A stretch of 64,000 nt of DNA from Methanobacterium sp. (GCA_030017655.1 JASEIM010000003.1:422-64421), one strand, 5' to 3'. Positions 52,190-61,680 are shown, counted from the stretch's first letter. Numbers and translations: made by a program. The notes: generated from the letters alone by a model not told the origin.

Positions 52190-53245
52190 TCATACATTTT
52201 GCATTTCTTGGTTTACTTTTTCGTCCCTGTAAGCCAGATACAAGACATAGGTAATTCCAACTATCAGAGGCCCTACAAAAAGTCCTGGGACCCCTAGTGT
52301 GATTGCTCCAAAAATAAAACCAACTAGAAAAGCTAAAGGATGAACTTCCGCTAGTTTTCCAGCAAGACGGGGCCTGATATACATATCAACTAAAGTATCG
52401 ATTAGCCAGCCAGCTATTATAACAATAATTCCTCTGATATAGTTTCCAGTTAAAATATCGAATACTCCAAGAGTTCCATACACAAGCCACGGACCTACAA
52501 CAGGGATAAACTCTGAAATGGCTGTGATAATCCCTAAAAGAAGAACATAAGGATAACCCAAGATATAATAGAGTACTACTGATAATAAACCAAGAATAAC
52601 GGCAGTTACAACATTTACTATCATTATAGACTTTAAAATGTCATCAACTTGCCCATATAATTTATTAAAAGTTTCATTTTTTGGGAGAATACTTCTTAAG
52701 AAAGCAGCAAATTTATCCCCATCTTTAGCAAAATAGAATATTGAAAACAATAATATAATCATATCTGTAAATAGAGCAGGAATATAAGCAATAGTAGCAA
52801 TTATTTGTCCTGCAAGCCACTTAATGAATTGTGCAATCATTTGGCCGATTTTATTTATTAATTCATTAGCTATATTATTTAATGGGCCTAAATTTTGGAC
52901 ATTTGCCTTGATTAATGTGTTATTTACAGCTGTAGAAGTACCATTTGTTGGAACAGGAATTGAACCAAGAATATCTGCAGCAATTAATGAAATTTGATCC
53001 ACAGTGAAATAGATTATGATTACTATGGGTGTGGCCAAGATTACCATTGAGAGTAGTATTGCTAATGTTTCATATCTAACAAAAGGTTTGATTTTTTGGG
53101 CTAGAGGCCTTACTATGTAGGCAATCATGGCCCCAAGTAAAATCAAGCTTAAAATAGGGAATAAAATTCCCAATGATAAAAGCGTGAAGATAATCAGTAG
53201 AATGATTAAAGGAGAAATTGAGGATATTTTAAGATTTGAAAACAT
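52190..53245 (-). CDS. AI-2E family transporter
   Basis: 351 residues, seven to eight hydrophobic helices. GAMIAYIVRPLAQKI, DDILKSIMIVNVVTAVILG and a C-terminal core EFIPVVGPWLVYGTLGVF and VDMYIRPRLAGK match the AI-2E transporter/PerM family. Roles in the family include autoinducer export and sodium/proton exchange; here unknown. Confidence 0.87.
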   Translation of the reverse strand: MFSNLKISSISPLIILLIIFTLLSLGILFPILSLILLGAMIAYIVRPLAQKIKPFVRYETLAILLSMVILATPIVIIIYFTVDQISLIAADILGSIPVPTNGTSTAVNNTLIKANVQNLGPLNNIANELINKIGQMIAQFIKWLAGQIIATIAYIPALFTDMIILLFSIFYFAKDGDKFAAFLRSILPKNETFNKLYGQVDDILKSIMIVNVVTAVILGLLSVVLYYILGYPYVLLLGIITAISEFIPVVGPWLVYGTLGVFDILTGNYIRGIIVIIAGWLIDTLVDMYIRPRLAGKLAEVHPLAFLVGFIFGAITLGVPGLFVGPLIVGITYVLYLAYRDEKVNQEMQNV

Positions 53246-53458
53246 TTTTTCACCTAAACTTTTTTTAGATATTCATTAGCATTAACCTCGATATTTATTT
53301 TAAATGTTATTTAATAATATTTTTTGCATTTTGTATTATAATTCTATAATTGGAACTATCCAGTTATAATAAATTATAATAATTAAGAAAGTTATATTAT
53401 TAAACATAGATTCAAATTTAAAAGAGTTGTTGGATAAAAAAAAGGAGAGGTGCATTAT

Positions 53459-53935
53459 ATGAAGAAAATTGGGAGCGCATTAGTTCTTATAGTTCTTGGT
53501 TTAATAATTATAGCTTTCCCGCTTTTAGGAGTTGTCCCTTTCGCCATACTAACGGGCCTTGCAATACTATTTTTAGGTGTAGGTCTTTTAGCAGTAGGTA
53601 TAACTTCAATGGGAGAAAACAAAGGATGGGGAATTGCAGCATTAGTTTTAGGAATTTTAGCTATAATACTTGGTTTAGGATTCATTTTTATTCCAGGCTG
53701 GTTCAGTTTTGCAGCTGCTATATTTGTGTTCATAGCAGGTATATTGCTGATAATAGCAGGAATAGCAGCTATAGCTTCAAGAATTGAAGGTGGACTTTAT
53801 GGGGGTCTAATTAGTTTAATTTTAGGTATAATCTACATTATTGTAGCAGTTTATATAAAAGATCCACTTTATTTAGGGATATTAATTGGTTTATGGCTTT
53901 TAATTACGGGAATACTGACATTATTCCAGGATTAA
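53459..53935 (+). CDS. HdeD-like (DUF308) membrane protein
   Basis: 158 residues with six transmembrane helices in three helical hairpins, repeated patterns of LxxGLxxI-type glycine-rich helices (VPFAILTGLAILFLGVGLL; AAIFVFIAGILLIIAGIAAI). The ATG at 53459 follows GGAGAGGTG. In bacteria HdeD protects against acid; in methanogens unknown. Confidence 0.78.
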   Translation: MKKIGSALVLIVLGLIIIAFPLLGVVPFAILTGLAILFLGVGLLAVGITSMGENKGWGIAALVLGILAIILGLGFIFIPGWFSFAAAIFVFIAGILLIIAGIAAIASRIEGGLYGGLISLILGIIYIIVAVYIKDPLYLGILIGLWLLITGILTLFQD

Positions 53936-53975
53936 AAATTTTTCCCAACAACTCCCTCTTTTTTAAGTGATTATA

Positions 53976-54395
53976 TTGAACCGGGAATTTTTAATATTAA
54001 GTATCAGAGCATGGTTGATGCAGATATTAGTTGCGGGATTCAATTTTTTCATTCTGATGAACCTTATTTACCAGCCATTCTGGGGTGAACTCATTGCTCA
54101 TCAAATTGGAATGGTCACACGGATAATTATTAACTTTGTCTTTGCATATCTGCTTTTAATGCATGCTGATGAGTATAATACTGAAGATTTGATATCAGTC
54201 GGTGTCCTGTGGCTGGTTTTAACTTTGATATTTGAATGGGGAGGAAGTTTTGTATTAGGTCGACCGGTGGAGGAAATATTAATTGGCTGGAACATTTTTG
54301 CCGGATATATGTGGCCATATGTCCTTTTAAGTTATTTATTAGCCCCAATCATTGTTGGGAAAATAATTCCTCCAAATAGGGTTAAGGCATTATAA
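53976..54395 (+). CDS. four-helix membrane protein, family unknown
   Basis: 139 residues starting at a TTG at 53976 that follows GTGAT. Four hydrophobic helices; loops contain LMHADEYNTEDL and LGRPVEEILIGWN. A final basic end IIPPNRVKAL. Not recognised. Starts 41 bases after the HdeD-like gene on the same strand. Confidence 0.6.
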   Translation: MNREFLILSIRAWLMQILVAGFNFFILMNLIYQPFWGELIAHQIGMVTRIIINFVFAYLLLMHADEYNTEDLISVGVLWLVLTLIFEWGGSFVLGRPVEEILIGWNIFAGYMWPYVLLSYLLAPIIVGKIIPPNRVKAL

Positions 54396-54431
54396 ATTTG
54401 AATTTAATTGATATTCTAAAATAAAAGAGAT

Positions 54432-54854
54432 TTAATTAAATTTTTCTCTGTTTAAAAGTTCTTTTGCTTCTATATGTCCACATTCCAGACATTTTGTAAT
54501 TTTCCATTTTTCACGATGCATCTAGGATTATTTGGTGTTCTTCGATCTCTTTCTGTTTCTTCTTCAATAATTCCCAGTTCACTCGAAAATCTTGATTTTG
54601 CAGGCCCAAAACACTGTCAAAATTCTCTAAATTTTGACGTTGAAGGAAATTTATTTCCTGAACCGCAAATCGTAGATTTGCAGGCAGCAAAAACAAAGCT
54701 AAAGAAAATGCTTCGCATTTTCTGTGCATCAAAAACTACGTTTTTGATAGTTTTTGCATGTTTCGTGTTTGAGGGTTCCACCACAAACTGAGCATACTCC
54801 GTCTGCAGGAAGTTCTCCAACCATAAAATACCTTCTGATATAAAATCTATTCAT
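54432..54854 (-). pseudogene. small zinc-ribbon gene interrupted by a hairpin array
   Basis: From the ATG at 54854 the frame encodes MNRFYIRRYFMVGELPADGV and CSVCGGTLKHETC, then enters the hairpin array and stops. On the far side one frame encodes SELGIIEEETERDRRTPNNP and RCIVKNGK. The next frame encodes EKWKITKCLECGHIEAKELL, ending at 54432. Together these read as one zinc ribbon with CxxC at each end, broken by the array and by a one-base shift near 54505. The array interrupts between the two metal knuckles. Confidence 0.55.
54586..54748. repeat. array of six short perfect hairpins
   Basis: Six stem-loops in 163 bases, each with a different sequence: 54586-54599 (6-bp stem AAAATC), 54616-54638 (9-bp stem GTCAAAATT, loop CTCTA), 54644-54659 (7-bp AGGAAAT, loop TT), 54665-54681 (7-bp GCAAATC, loop GTA), 54703-54723 (9-bp AGAAAATGC, loop TTC) and 54728-54748 (9-bp ATCAAAAAC, loop TAC). 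Stems are perfect and separated by 5-21 bases. Both strands can fold. It is not a CRISPR array since no repeat is shared. Confidence 0.7.
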
Positions 54855-54942
54855 AGAAGATAATATTAATAATTTTTGTGAATTTTTTCTTGAAAAAGAT
54901 GGTTATATCAAAAAATTAGAATCTTTCAAAATTTATTTTTTT

Positions 54943-55110
54943 TTATTCAAACTGCATTTTCATACCGATCCAGAACAGGGAAAAACCTAAGAGCCATAAA
55001 ATTGTTAATATATTTCTCCTCCATGGAAGTGAAAAAACATTGGTTTTAAAAGTTATTATTGAGCTGATTCTCATCAAATTTGCCCCTAAATCAACGGTTT
55101 TCTCAATCAT
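54943..55110 (-). CDS. small single-pass membrane protein, 55 aa
   Basis: The ATG at 55110 is preceded by GAGGATAAT. The peptide is MIEKTVDLGANLMRISSIIT, then FKTNVFSLPWRRN and a hydrophobic helix ILTILWLLGFSLFWIGM ending in MQFE. Basic residues before the helix favour an N-in topology. Not recognised, but ribosome binding site and composition support a real gene. Confidence 0.55.
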   Translation of the reverse strand: MIEKTVDLGANLMRISSIITFKTNVFSLPWRRNILTILWLLGFSLFWIGMKMQFE

Positions 55111-55383
55111 ACATTATCCTCAAACTATTTAACTACCAATGACTAACAATTTAATCTCATTTAATTCATCTGTCAAATTTCTACTTAAATATTTAGTAGA
55201 GAATTTTTTAAACTCCGCAATTTTTATTAATTCTTTTCCATATATTATAACTAAAATAATTCTGCTGATTTAACTAATCTCATCATTTTAAAGGATTAAA
55301 CTAATATATATCAAATTATATGCTTTATCAGGCCTTTAAATAATAGGATTTAGTCAGCTGCGAAAAAAAAATGGGGGATTGTT

Positions 55384-56202
55384 ATGAAAAGGGATATTAT
55401 AAAAATTAATGAAGAAAAATGTACTGGTTGTGGTAGTTGCGTTACTGGATGTCCTGAAGGTGCCTTACAGGTAATTGACGGAAAAGCAAGACTTGTAAGT
55501 GATTTATTCTGTGATGGCCTGGGAGCATGCATTGGAGATTGTCCGGAAGGTGCAATAGAAGTAGAAACAAGAGAAGCAGGACCTTATGATGAGTATAAAG
55601 TCATGGAAAATATTGTAAAAGCAGGACCTAATGTAATAAAGGCCCATTTGAAGCATCTATATGATCATGGGCAGGAGGATTTACTCAATCAGGCAATCAG
55701 CTTTTTAAATGAAAAAGATATCGAAATTCCAGATTATAAGGAAGAAAGTTCAATTCCATGTGTTTGTCCAGGTTCAATGGCCCAGGAATTAAGCCAGAAT
55801 AAGTTTGAATCTAAAGAAAAACCTAAGATATTGACTGCAGAACTTAGAAACTGGCCTGTGCAGTTACAACTTCTAAATCCAAACGCACCTTACTTGAAAA
55901 ATGCAGACCTTTTGATTTCGGCGGACTGCGCGCCTTTTGCTTATGCAAATTTCCATCAGAGGTTTTTAAAAGATAAAGTTCTGATAATACTCTGTCCGAA
56001 GCTTGATCAGACCATAGATCAATACGTGGATAAATTAGCCCAGATATTTGAAAAGCAGGATATTAACTCAATTTCCATTGTGCACATGGAAGTCCCATGC
56101 TGCGGCGGCATAGAGATTATAGTTAAAAGAGCCTTAGAAAAAGCTCAAAAGAATATAATCATCAAGGATTACACCATTTCTATAAATGGGGAGATAATAT
56201 AA
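55384..56202 (+). CDS. 2[4Fe-4S] ferredoxin-domain protein
   Basis: 272 residues. Cluster motifs CTGCGSCVTGCPEGA and CDGLGACIGDCPEGA at residues 14-60. Later cysteine groups PCVCPG, ILCPKLD and VPCCGGIEII suggest an additional metal site; the C-terminal domain has an alpha/beta pattern. It belongs to a group of ferredoxin-domain proteins in anaerobes without a settled role. Confidence 0.85.
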   Translation: MKRDIIKINEEKCTGCGSCVTGCPEGALQVIDGKARLVSDLFCDGLGACIGDCPEGAIEVETREAGPYDEYKVMENIVKAGPNVIKAHLKHLYDHGQEDLLNQAISFLNEKDIEIPDYKEESSIPCVCPGSMAQELSQNKFESKEKPKILTAELRNWPVQLQLLNPNAPYLKNADLLISADCAPFAYANFHQRFLKDKVLIILCPKLDQTIDQYVDKLAQIFEKQDINSISIVHMEVPCCGGIEIIVKRALEKAQKNIIIKDYTISINGEII

Positions 56203-56302
56203 CTAAATTATAATGAATTTTCATTTTAAAGACTTTTAATATTCTTCTAAATTGGTATTGAGGACTATTTTAAATATACGGTCCCTGGTTTTGATCTGTG
56301 AC

Positions 56303-56683
56303 TCATAAACCGATAAGCAATGATTTAGAATATTTTTGGGCGTATTTCTGGTTTTTCCACTGGTAAATTCCCTGAAAATAATTATTTTTATAGTTGAGAG
56401 TCCATAATTTAGCTTGAAAACCGGGTAGCCCTATAAAAAATGGCACTGGTAACCATGAAAAGCGTATGTTGCTTTTGGGTTTCATCTCTGAAAGAAGGAA
56501 TTTGACGCAGAATATTGCAGGTTTATCTATTTTTGAATCTACCTTAACCTCCCTGAAAATAATGAATTCATGTTTATCTTCCGTGATTAGAACTTTACCT
56601 ATTTTCTCTTTATTGAAATGAATTCTATGTCTTAAAAGGAGATTAATAGTGTTTAAAAAGGAATGGAAATGGTTGAAAGACAT
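56303..56683 (-). CDS. YdhR-like dimeric alpha/beta-barrel monooxygenase domain protein
   Basis: 126 residues. PVPFFIGLPGFQAKLWTLNY and FQGIYQWKNQKYAQKYSKS match the YdhR/antibiotic-monooxygenase-like fold. The C-terminus may be altered: a second frame beyond the stop reads RFMSHRSKPGTVYLK, which fits the expected end of such proteins, so a frameshift near 56320 is possible. The ATG has GGTAAT in front. Confidence 0.6.
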   Translation of the reverse strand: MSFNHFHSFLNTINLLLRHRIHFNKEKIGKVLITEDKHEFIIFREVKVDSKIDKPAIFCVKFLLSEMKPKSNIRFSWLPVPFFIGLPGFQAKLWTLNYKNNYFQGIYQWKNQKYAQKYSKSLLIGL

Positions 56684-56700
56684 TTTATTACCTTATTTGA

Positions 56701-57465
56701 ATGTTTAGAATAATATTGTGCATTCTCAAATTTATTTATAATTGTAACCAGAATATAATTTGGGAAGAAAATTTTGAAAGAAAAAATACCTTCCGATATA
56801 TTCTAAGACTCTTTTTAAGTTTGATAGCTCAGGCAATAATCTTTTTTGCTGCTGCAGGCCAGTTTGAAATACCAAGGGCATGGATATTCTTTATTCTAAC
56901 TTTTATTTATTATCTTACAAGTTTCATTATCTTGTACAGATTAACCCCTGAATTAATTAATCAGAGGGGAGGTTCTGCCTTTCAGGAGAGCAGTAAGACG
57001 TGGGATAAATATATACTCATAGTTTACACATTTCTGGGTATTTATGCCCAGTTTTTTGTAGCCGGATGGGATCTGGGCCATATAAACTTCTGGCCGTTAG
57101 GCCTGGAATATTTTGGGTTAGGCCTTGGTTTATTCATTATTTCCATAGTCCTGATTGTCTGGGCTATGGTTCAAAATCCATTCTTCGAACCAACGGTAAG
57201 AATACAAAAAGAAAGAAACCAGAAAGTAGTAAATTCAGGACCTTACAGGATAGTTCGCCATCCAGGTTATCTATCAGGGATTTTATGGCCCATTGCTGTT
57301 CCTATGATACTGGAATCTGGTTTAACTCTAATTTACACCGTTATAATAATCATTATTCTGATAGTCCGCACCTATCTGGAGGATGAAACTCTTCAAAAAG
57401 AACTGGAAGGTTACACAGAATATACAGAGAAAACAAAATACAGACTTTTGCCTGGGGCCTGGTAA
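56701..57465 (+). CDS. isoprenylcysteine carboxyl methyltransferase-like membrane protein 2
   Basis: 254 residues, six to seven helices. The signature VNSGPYRIVRHPGYLSGILW with EDETLQKELEGYTEYTEKTK is the ICMT/PEMT pattern. No convincing ribosome binding site for the ATG at 56701; a later start cannot be excluded since the first 25 residues are poorly conserved in this family. Substrate unknown. Confidence 0.8.
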   Translation: MFRIILCILKFIYNCNQNIIWEENFERKNTFRYILRLFLSLIAQAIIFFAAAGQFEIPRAWIFFILTFIYYLTSFIILYRLTPELINQRGGSAFQESSKTWDKYILIVYTFLGIYAQFFVAGWDLGHINFWPLGLEYFGLGLGLFIISIVLIVWAMVQNPFFEPTVRIQKERNQKVVNSGPYRIVRHPGYLSGILWPIAVPMILESGLTLIYTVIIIIILIVRTYLEDETLQKELEGYTEYTEKTKYRLLPGAW

Positions 57466-57723
57466 TGTAAATTGGATTTACCTAAAAAATTAATTAATAA
57501 TTATTTAATGGGACTTAGAAGTGCCTAAGGATGATATTAATTATAAAAAACCTTCTATTTGATAAAGATATAATAATTTAAAAGATAATGTAAATCTACT
57601 CTTTTTAATTGGTACAGAAATCTATAGAATTAGCTTAGTTATTTATGTTTTAGGAGAGTTAAAAAAATATACCACAATATTTGAGTAGTTTGGGATCCAT
57701 AACTGAATTTAAGGAGTAATAAA

Positions 57724-59313
57724 ATGAATGTCAAACAATCAACAAAAAAGAATTCTGAACCTGGAATGATAGTTCTTGCCACTCTCATTCTGGTGGCTGC
57801 GGTTGCCAATTTGAATTTATCAGTTGCTAATGTAGCTCTTCCTTCCATAGGTTTAGCTTTTAATGCTTCACAGGTTCAGATTAATCTAGTGGCGGTAGGC
57901 TTCTCCCTGGGCCTGGCATCTTCAGTACTATGGTTTGGTGCTTTAGGTGACCATCACGGCCGAAAGATGCTGCTTATTTTAGGAACGCTAATTGCTATAC
58001 CTGCATCAGTCATCGCTGGTTTTGCACCAACTGTTGAAATCTTAATTGGGGCCCGTATCCTGGGCGGTTTAGCAGCGGGAATGGCATTTCCAACAACCCT
58101 GGCACTCATAGCTGCTTTATGGTCAGGTCCAGCAAGAACAAGGTCTATTGCACTATGGTCGGCTATAGGTGCTGCTATTGCATCTCTTGGGCCTCTACTC
58201 TCGGGATACCTTCTCATGTCTAACCATTGGGGTTCAGTATTCCTAATTACATTACCATTAGCAGTTATATCTCTATTTATGGCAATCAAATTTATTCCCT
58301 CCCATGTAAATGAGACAGAGGAATCAGTTGATAACATGGGGGGCTTTATGTCCCTTATTCTGCTGGGAACATTAATTCTGGCCATAAACTTTGCTCCAGT
58401 ACCTGACTCTGGAATTCTAATAATTACTTTATTAAGCATTGCAGCCGCTGCTGGATACTTATTTATAAGTCGTCAGCGCAAAGTTCAAAATCCACTGTAT
58501 GATCTTAAAATTGCCAGTCGCAGTATATTCTGGATAGCAGCAACTGCAGGAACAATTGTTTTTGGAGCTCTTATGGGTGCCATGTACATTGGTCAGCAGT
58601 TTTTACAAAACGTTCTTAGCTACACAACCTTTGAGGCAGGGATGGCTATTTTACCGTCATCTGTCCTCATGATTATTGTTGCACCACAATCCGCCAAGCT
58701 GGTTGAATCCCTTGGATCAAGATTTACACTCCTTGCTGGTTACGTATTCTGTCTGCTAGGTTTCCTGACTATGTTGATTTTATGGCAAGAAAATATTCCT
58801 TACTGGAAGGTTGGACTTGCTTATGCACTTGTTGGAATTGGGGTTGGATTAGCTGGAACTCCAGCATCTCATTCTCTTACTGGTTCAGTTCCAGTTAAAC
58901 GTGTGGGAATGGCCTCAGGTACAGCAGACTTGCAGCGTGACTTTGGAGGTGCAATAATGACCTCAATATTTGGGGCATTACTTGCAGCCGGTTATTCGAG
59001 GTCAATCGCCGCTCAAATTAGTGGATTACCCGCTTCACTCCAGCAGCAAATTTCTGGCAACATAGAGGCAACACTTCAGAAATCATTTGGTAGTGCTACT
59101 GCCCTTGCACAGCAGTATCCGCAATATTCTAATCAGATAATAGCAGCAGCGAAATCCTCATTTTTAGCAGGAGATCATTGGGCTTATCTTGCTGGAATTT
59201 TCGCGATCCTCATTGGAGCTGCCATAATATTCAAATTCCCAAATAATGAAGAAGAGAAAAAATTGCTTTCCCAATACCATGAAGCCGATACTGAGCATTT
59301 ATCTGAGGAATAA
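57724..59313 (+). CDS. MFS exporter, DHA2 type (14 TM)
   Basis: 529 residues with about 14 hydrophobic helices. The A-motif variant GALGDHHGRKML lies in loop 2-3 and the C-motif-like GPLLSGYLL in helix 5. The long C-terminal section with an extracytoplasmic loop (ISGNIEATLQKSFGSATA) matches the EmrB/QacA group of drug:proton antiporters. AAGGAGTAAT before the ATG. No regulator adjacent. Confidence 0.9.
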   Translation: MNVKQSTKKNSEPGMIVLATLILVAAVANLNLSVANVALPSIGLAFNASQVQINLVAVGFSLGLASSVLWFGALGDHHGRKMLLILGTLIAIPASVIAGFAPTVEILIGARILGGLAAGMAFPTTLALIAALWSGPARTRSIALWSAIGAAIASLGPLLSGYLLMSNHWGSVFLITLPLAVISLFMAIKFIPSHVNETEESVDNMGGFMSLILLGTLILAINFAPVPDSGILIITLLSIAAAAGYLFISRQRKVQNPLYDLKIASRSIFWIAATAGTIVFGALMGAMYIGQQFLQNVLSYTTFEAGMAILPSSVLMIIVAPQSAKLVESLGSRFTLLAGYVFCLLGFLTMLILWQENIPYWKVGLAYALVGIGVGLAGTPASHSLTGSVPVKRVGMASGTADLQRDFGGAIMTSIFGALLAAGYSRSIAAQISGLPASLQQQISGNIEATLQKSFGSATALAQQYPQYSNQIIAAAKSSFLAGDHWAYLAGIFAILIGAAIIFKFPNNEEEKKLLSQYHEADTEHLSEE

Positions 59314-59466
59314 ATTGAAAATAAATGTTTAAATAATTAAATTCGAGAGTATATGGGATAAAATAAATTTTTAAAGACTATAGGGATATTTGATTCCATC
59401 AAGACTTCAAAGAAGACATTTAACGCAAAATAGCCGACAGTATACTATATCAAATTAAAAAGCTTG

Positions 59467-60123
59467 TTACCAGTATCCATCAGTAAATCTGATCCTGACC
59501 CAGTCCTTTCCCCGGCTTGTAAGGTAACCTCCAAGGGCAGTGATATAGAAGAGAGATGGATATGCAATGAACCTTTCAGCGCCTCCAATGCCTAAATATG
59601 TTATTAAGGGATTAGAAGTTTCAAAACCTAAGATAATTAAAGATAAAAGAGATATTAAACCCAATATCATGGATACAATGACCATGGGGATGTTCAGACC
59701 AAGCCGATAACTGAATATGACCGCTAAACTTCCAAAGAGGAATGTTATCAAAGAGAAGAATATGTGGATGTTTCCAGTGAATGCAGGGAATATTCCGACT
59801 CCCACAGCGCCTATGGAAGAAATAGCAAGACAGGATGAGAAAAGACGACATCCGCCACTTTTAAGAATTAAATATACGGCTGCAAGGCTTAAAATACCCA
59901 GGAGGATAATGCTGAAGTTAAAAATAGTAGCAGAGGGCTCTACAACAGGTATTGAACCTCCAAGATGGCTTAAGGTATCTTCTGCAATGCTGTAACCTGG
60001 AAATAGTATTTCAGCCAGGTTAATTGCCAGAAGAAACTGCACGCAGCCTATTAACAGTATAATTCCTGCAATTGTATAATAATCCTTTTCAGGTCTGAAT
60101 ATGCTTCCTCTTTGAATTTTCAT
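59467..60123 (-). CDS. DUF998 membrane protein
   Basis: 218 residues, six helices. FPGYSIAEDTLSHLGG in the first loop and FPAFTGNIH in the third are conserved DUF998 signatures; GAERFIAYPSLFYITALGGY ends it. Function unknown. Confidence 0.82.
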   Translation of the reverse strand: MKIQRGSIFRPEKDYYTIAGIILLIGCVQFLLAINLAEILFPGYSIAEDTLSHLGGSIPVVEPSATIFNFSIILLGILSLAAVYLILKSGGCRLFSSCLAISSIGAVGVGIFPAFTGNIHIFFSLITFLFGSLAVIFSYRLGLNIPMVIVSMILGLISLLSLIILGFETSNPLITYLGIGGAERFIAYPSLFYITALGGYLTSRGKDWVRIRFTDGYW

Positions 60124-60176
60124 AGATCCACCCTTGGGATATTGAATATATTTATGGGTTTTTGTATTATTACATT

Positions 60177-60435
60177 TTATGTTTTAGATATTAGCCTATC
60201 AAGTAATTCTCTGCTAATTTCTCTGCCGTGTTCTGGTATAAATAGCTTAAAATTCGTTTTAAGTAATTTTTCCCAGCTTTGAACCATAGTTTCAGGATTT
60301 TCAGCATATGCATTATGTATTGCAAAATTAAAGTAGAAATTAGGTAAGATCTTCCTAATTTATTCTTTTCCAGATATTTCTAAAAATCTATAAGAATTTG
60401 AACAGGTAAATTTTGAAATTACATATTTATTAAAA
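60177..60435 (-). pseudogene. remnant of a metallo-beta-lactamase-fold hydrolase C-terminus
   Basis: Frame on the minus strand reads SNSYRFLEISGKE, TAA (60362-60360), then IRKILPNFYFNFAIHNAYAE, NPETMVQSWEKLLKTNFKLF, IPEHGREIS and a stop at 60177. The sequence FIPEHG with the preceding helix is like the C-terminus of MBL hydrolases. The metal-binding N-terminal half is absent, so it is a fragment. Confidence 0.5.
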
Positions 60436-60447
60436 AATATTTTTTAT

Positions 60448-60657
60448 CTAAAATTCTCTTTGAATGTCACCTAAAATTCTTTTTAATTCCTTAGATGAAT
60501 TAAATTTCTGATTTGGTAAGGTCTCTAATGTATCTATCACTTCAGGATCAGCATTACTATTTTTTACATGTTTAATAACATCTTTTTTATCTGCTGGAAA
60601 GTTGATATCATTTATAAAAGGTCCAATTTGTGCTGGTGGTAAACCTCCATGAACCAT
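60448..60657 (-). CDS. DUF2795 family protein
   Basis: 69 residues. INFPADKKDVIKHVKNSNA followed by VIDTLETLPNQKF is the DUF2795 core, a small helical domain. Function unknown. It starts with ATG after a weak GAGGTGAT in the AT-rich leader. Confidence 0.75.
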   Translation of the reverse strand: MVHGGLPPAQIGPFINDINFPADKKDVIKHVKNSNADPEVIDTLETLPNQKFNSSKELKRILGDIQREF

Positions 60658-60660
60658 TTT

Positions 60661-61041
60661 ATCACCTCAACTATATTTCTGGGCTTAGAAATACTACGTA
60701 TTTCTTCACATTTTCTTACAGTTTTAATTAAGTTCATTAACCAATATAAAAATTATTATAATTACTAATAATATTAATAATATATTTAAAGAAAAGTCTA
60801 TTTGTTTCTATTTTTGATATACGGATACTTATGCGTTTTAGGTGTTTTTTAATATTAAAAGTTAAATTATATCATAATTTACGCTTTAACTAATTGTTTT
60901 TTGGCCATATTATTTCTAAATTGGACTATTTTTGGCTATTTAACTGTATTTTAAGTTTAATATAATGGGAGTTTATTATGGTATTTGAAAATTAATAGTT
61001 AATAATAAATAAAATATATTTAATATTATTTACAGGTGGAT
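60661..61041. promoter_or_regulatory. AT-rich divergent intergenic region
   Basis: About 380 bases between divergent genes, with a TATA-like AAAATATATTTAA near 61013 for the carboxymuconolactone-decarboxylase gene. No gene or repeat was found here. Confidence 0.35.
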
Positions 61042-61437
61042 ATGATGAGTAAATATGAAGATGTTTTAAAAGACATTGAAGAAACTTTAGGTATAATCCC
61101 TGGCTACATGAAGGTCTTGCCAGAAGATGTCCTTATACATGATTGGGCTCTATATAAGAAATATAGTTTTGAAGAAACCAAAATTCCCTCTAAATATAAG
61201 GAAATGATTGGATTGGCTGTGGCAGCTAATATAAAATGTCCGTATTGTCAGTATGATCATCTTGATGCAGCCAAACTAGCCGGGACAACGGAGGAAGAAC
61301 TGGCTGAATTATATTATATGGCTAGTTTCACTTCCAGATGGAGTGCCCTACTACATGCACAAAACTATGATATGGAAATTTTTATAAAAGAATCAAAAAA
61401 GATAAAAAAACATTTGGAAAAAACAGCTAAGAAATAA
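61042..61437 (+). CDS. carboxymuconolactone decarboxylase/AhpD-like protein
   Basis: 131 residues. Redox motif CPYCQYDHLDAAKLAG is the AhpD-type CxxC with downstream histidine. The family includes alkylhydroperoxidase D-like and decarboxylase-like proteins. AGGTGG precedes ATG codons at 61042 and 61045, either of which may be used. Protects against peroxide or is a carrier-like redox protein; not specified. Confidence 0.85.
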   Translation: MMSKYEDVLKDIEETLGIIPGYMKVLPEDVLIHDWALYKKYSFEETKIPSKYKEMIGLAVAANIKCPYCQYDHLDAAKLAGTTEEELAELYYMASFTSRWSALLHAQNYDMEIFIKESKKIKKHLEKTAKK

Positions 61438-61527
61438 AAGAGATTTTTAAATTGACTCAAATGCAGAATGTCCCGATTTTATGGACTTTTTATTTTTTTA
61501 TTTTAAAAACACGATCTAGAGAAAAAA

Positions 61528-61680
61528 ATGCGGGACATACGATTTATAGCAGAGCATCTTGGGGAACATATAAGGAAGGAAAAGCACTGTCAGTTAATGA
61601 ATTGGGCTTGCGACTGCGCAGAACATATGTTGCATCGTTCTTATTCCATTATAAAATATCCAGTAAGATTCTTGAACTGA
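61528..61680 (+). pseudogene. Imm5-like putative immunity protein, N-terminal fragment
   Basis: Fifty codons from the ATG at 61528: MRDIRFIAEHLGEHI, then KEKHCQLMNWACDCAEHMLH, then a short altered end. The block with WACDCAEH is the hallmark of the Imm5-like putative immunity family (PF14423), where it starts a longer protein of 150 residues or more. Here the frame ends soon and no continuation is found. The surrounding 61438-61971 contains no other gene. Confidence 0.5.

Noticed and set aside
54586..54748. CRISPR array
   Set aside because: No unit is repeated; the six hairpins have different sequences and irregular spacing, and no cas genes are present in the window.
54474..54820. Several ORFs of 67-105 codons on both strands
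   Set aside because: They arise because perfect hairpins read openly in several frames; they have no ribosome binding sites or family traits.
55127..55275. Minus-strand open frame reading YGKELIKIAEF-like sequence
   Set aside because: No start codon or ribosome binding site could be found, and it ends close to the leader of the 55-residue membrane gene; too weak to report.
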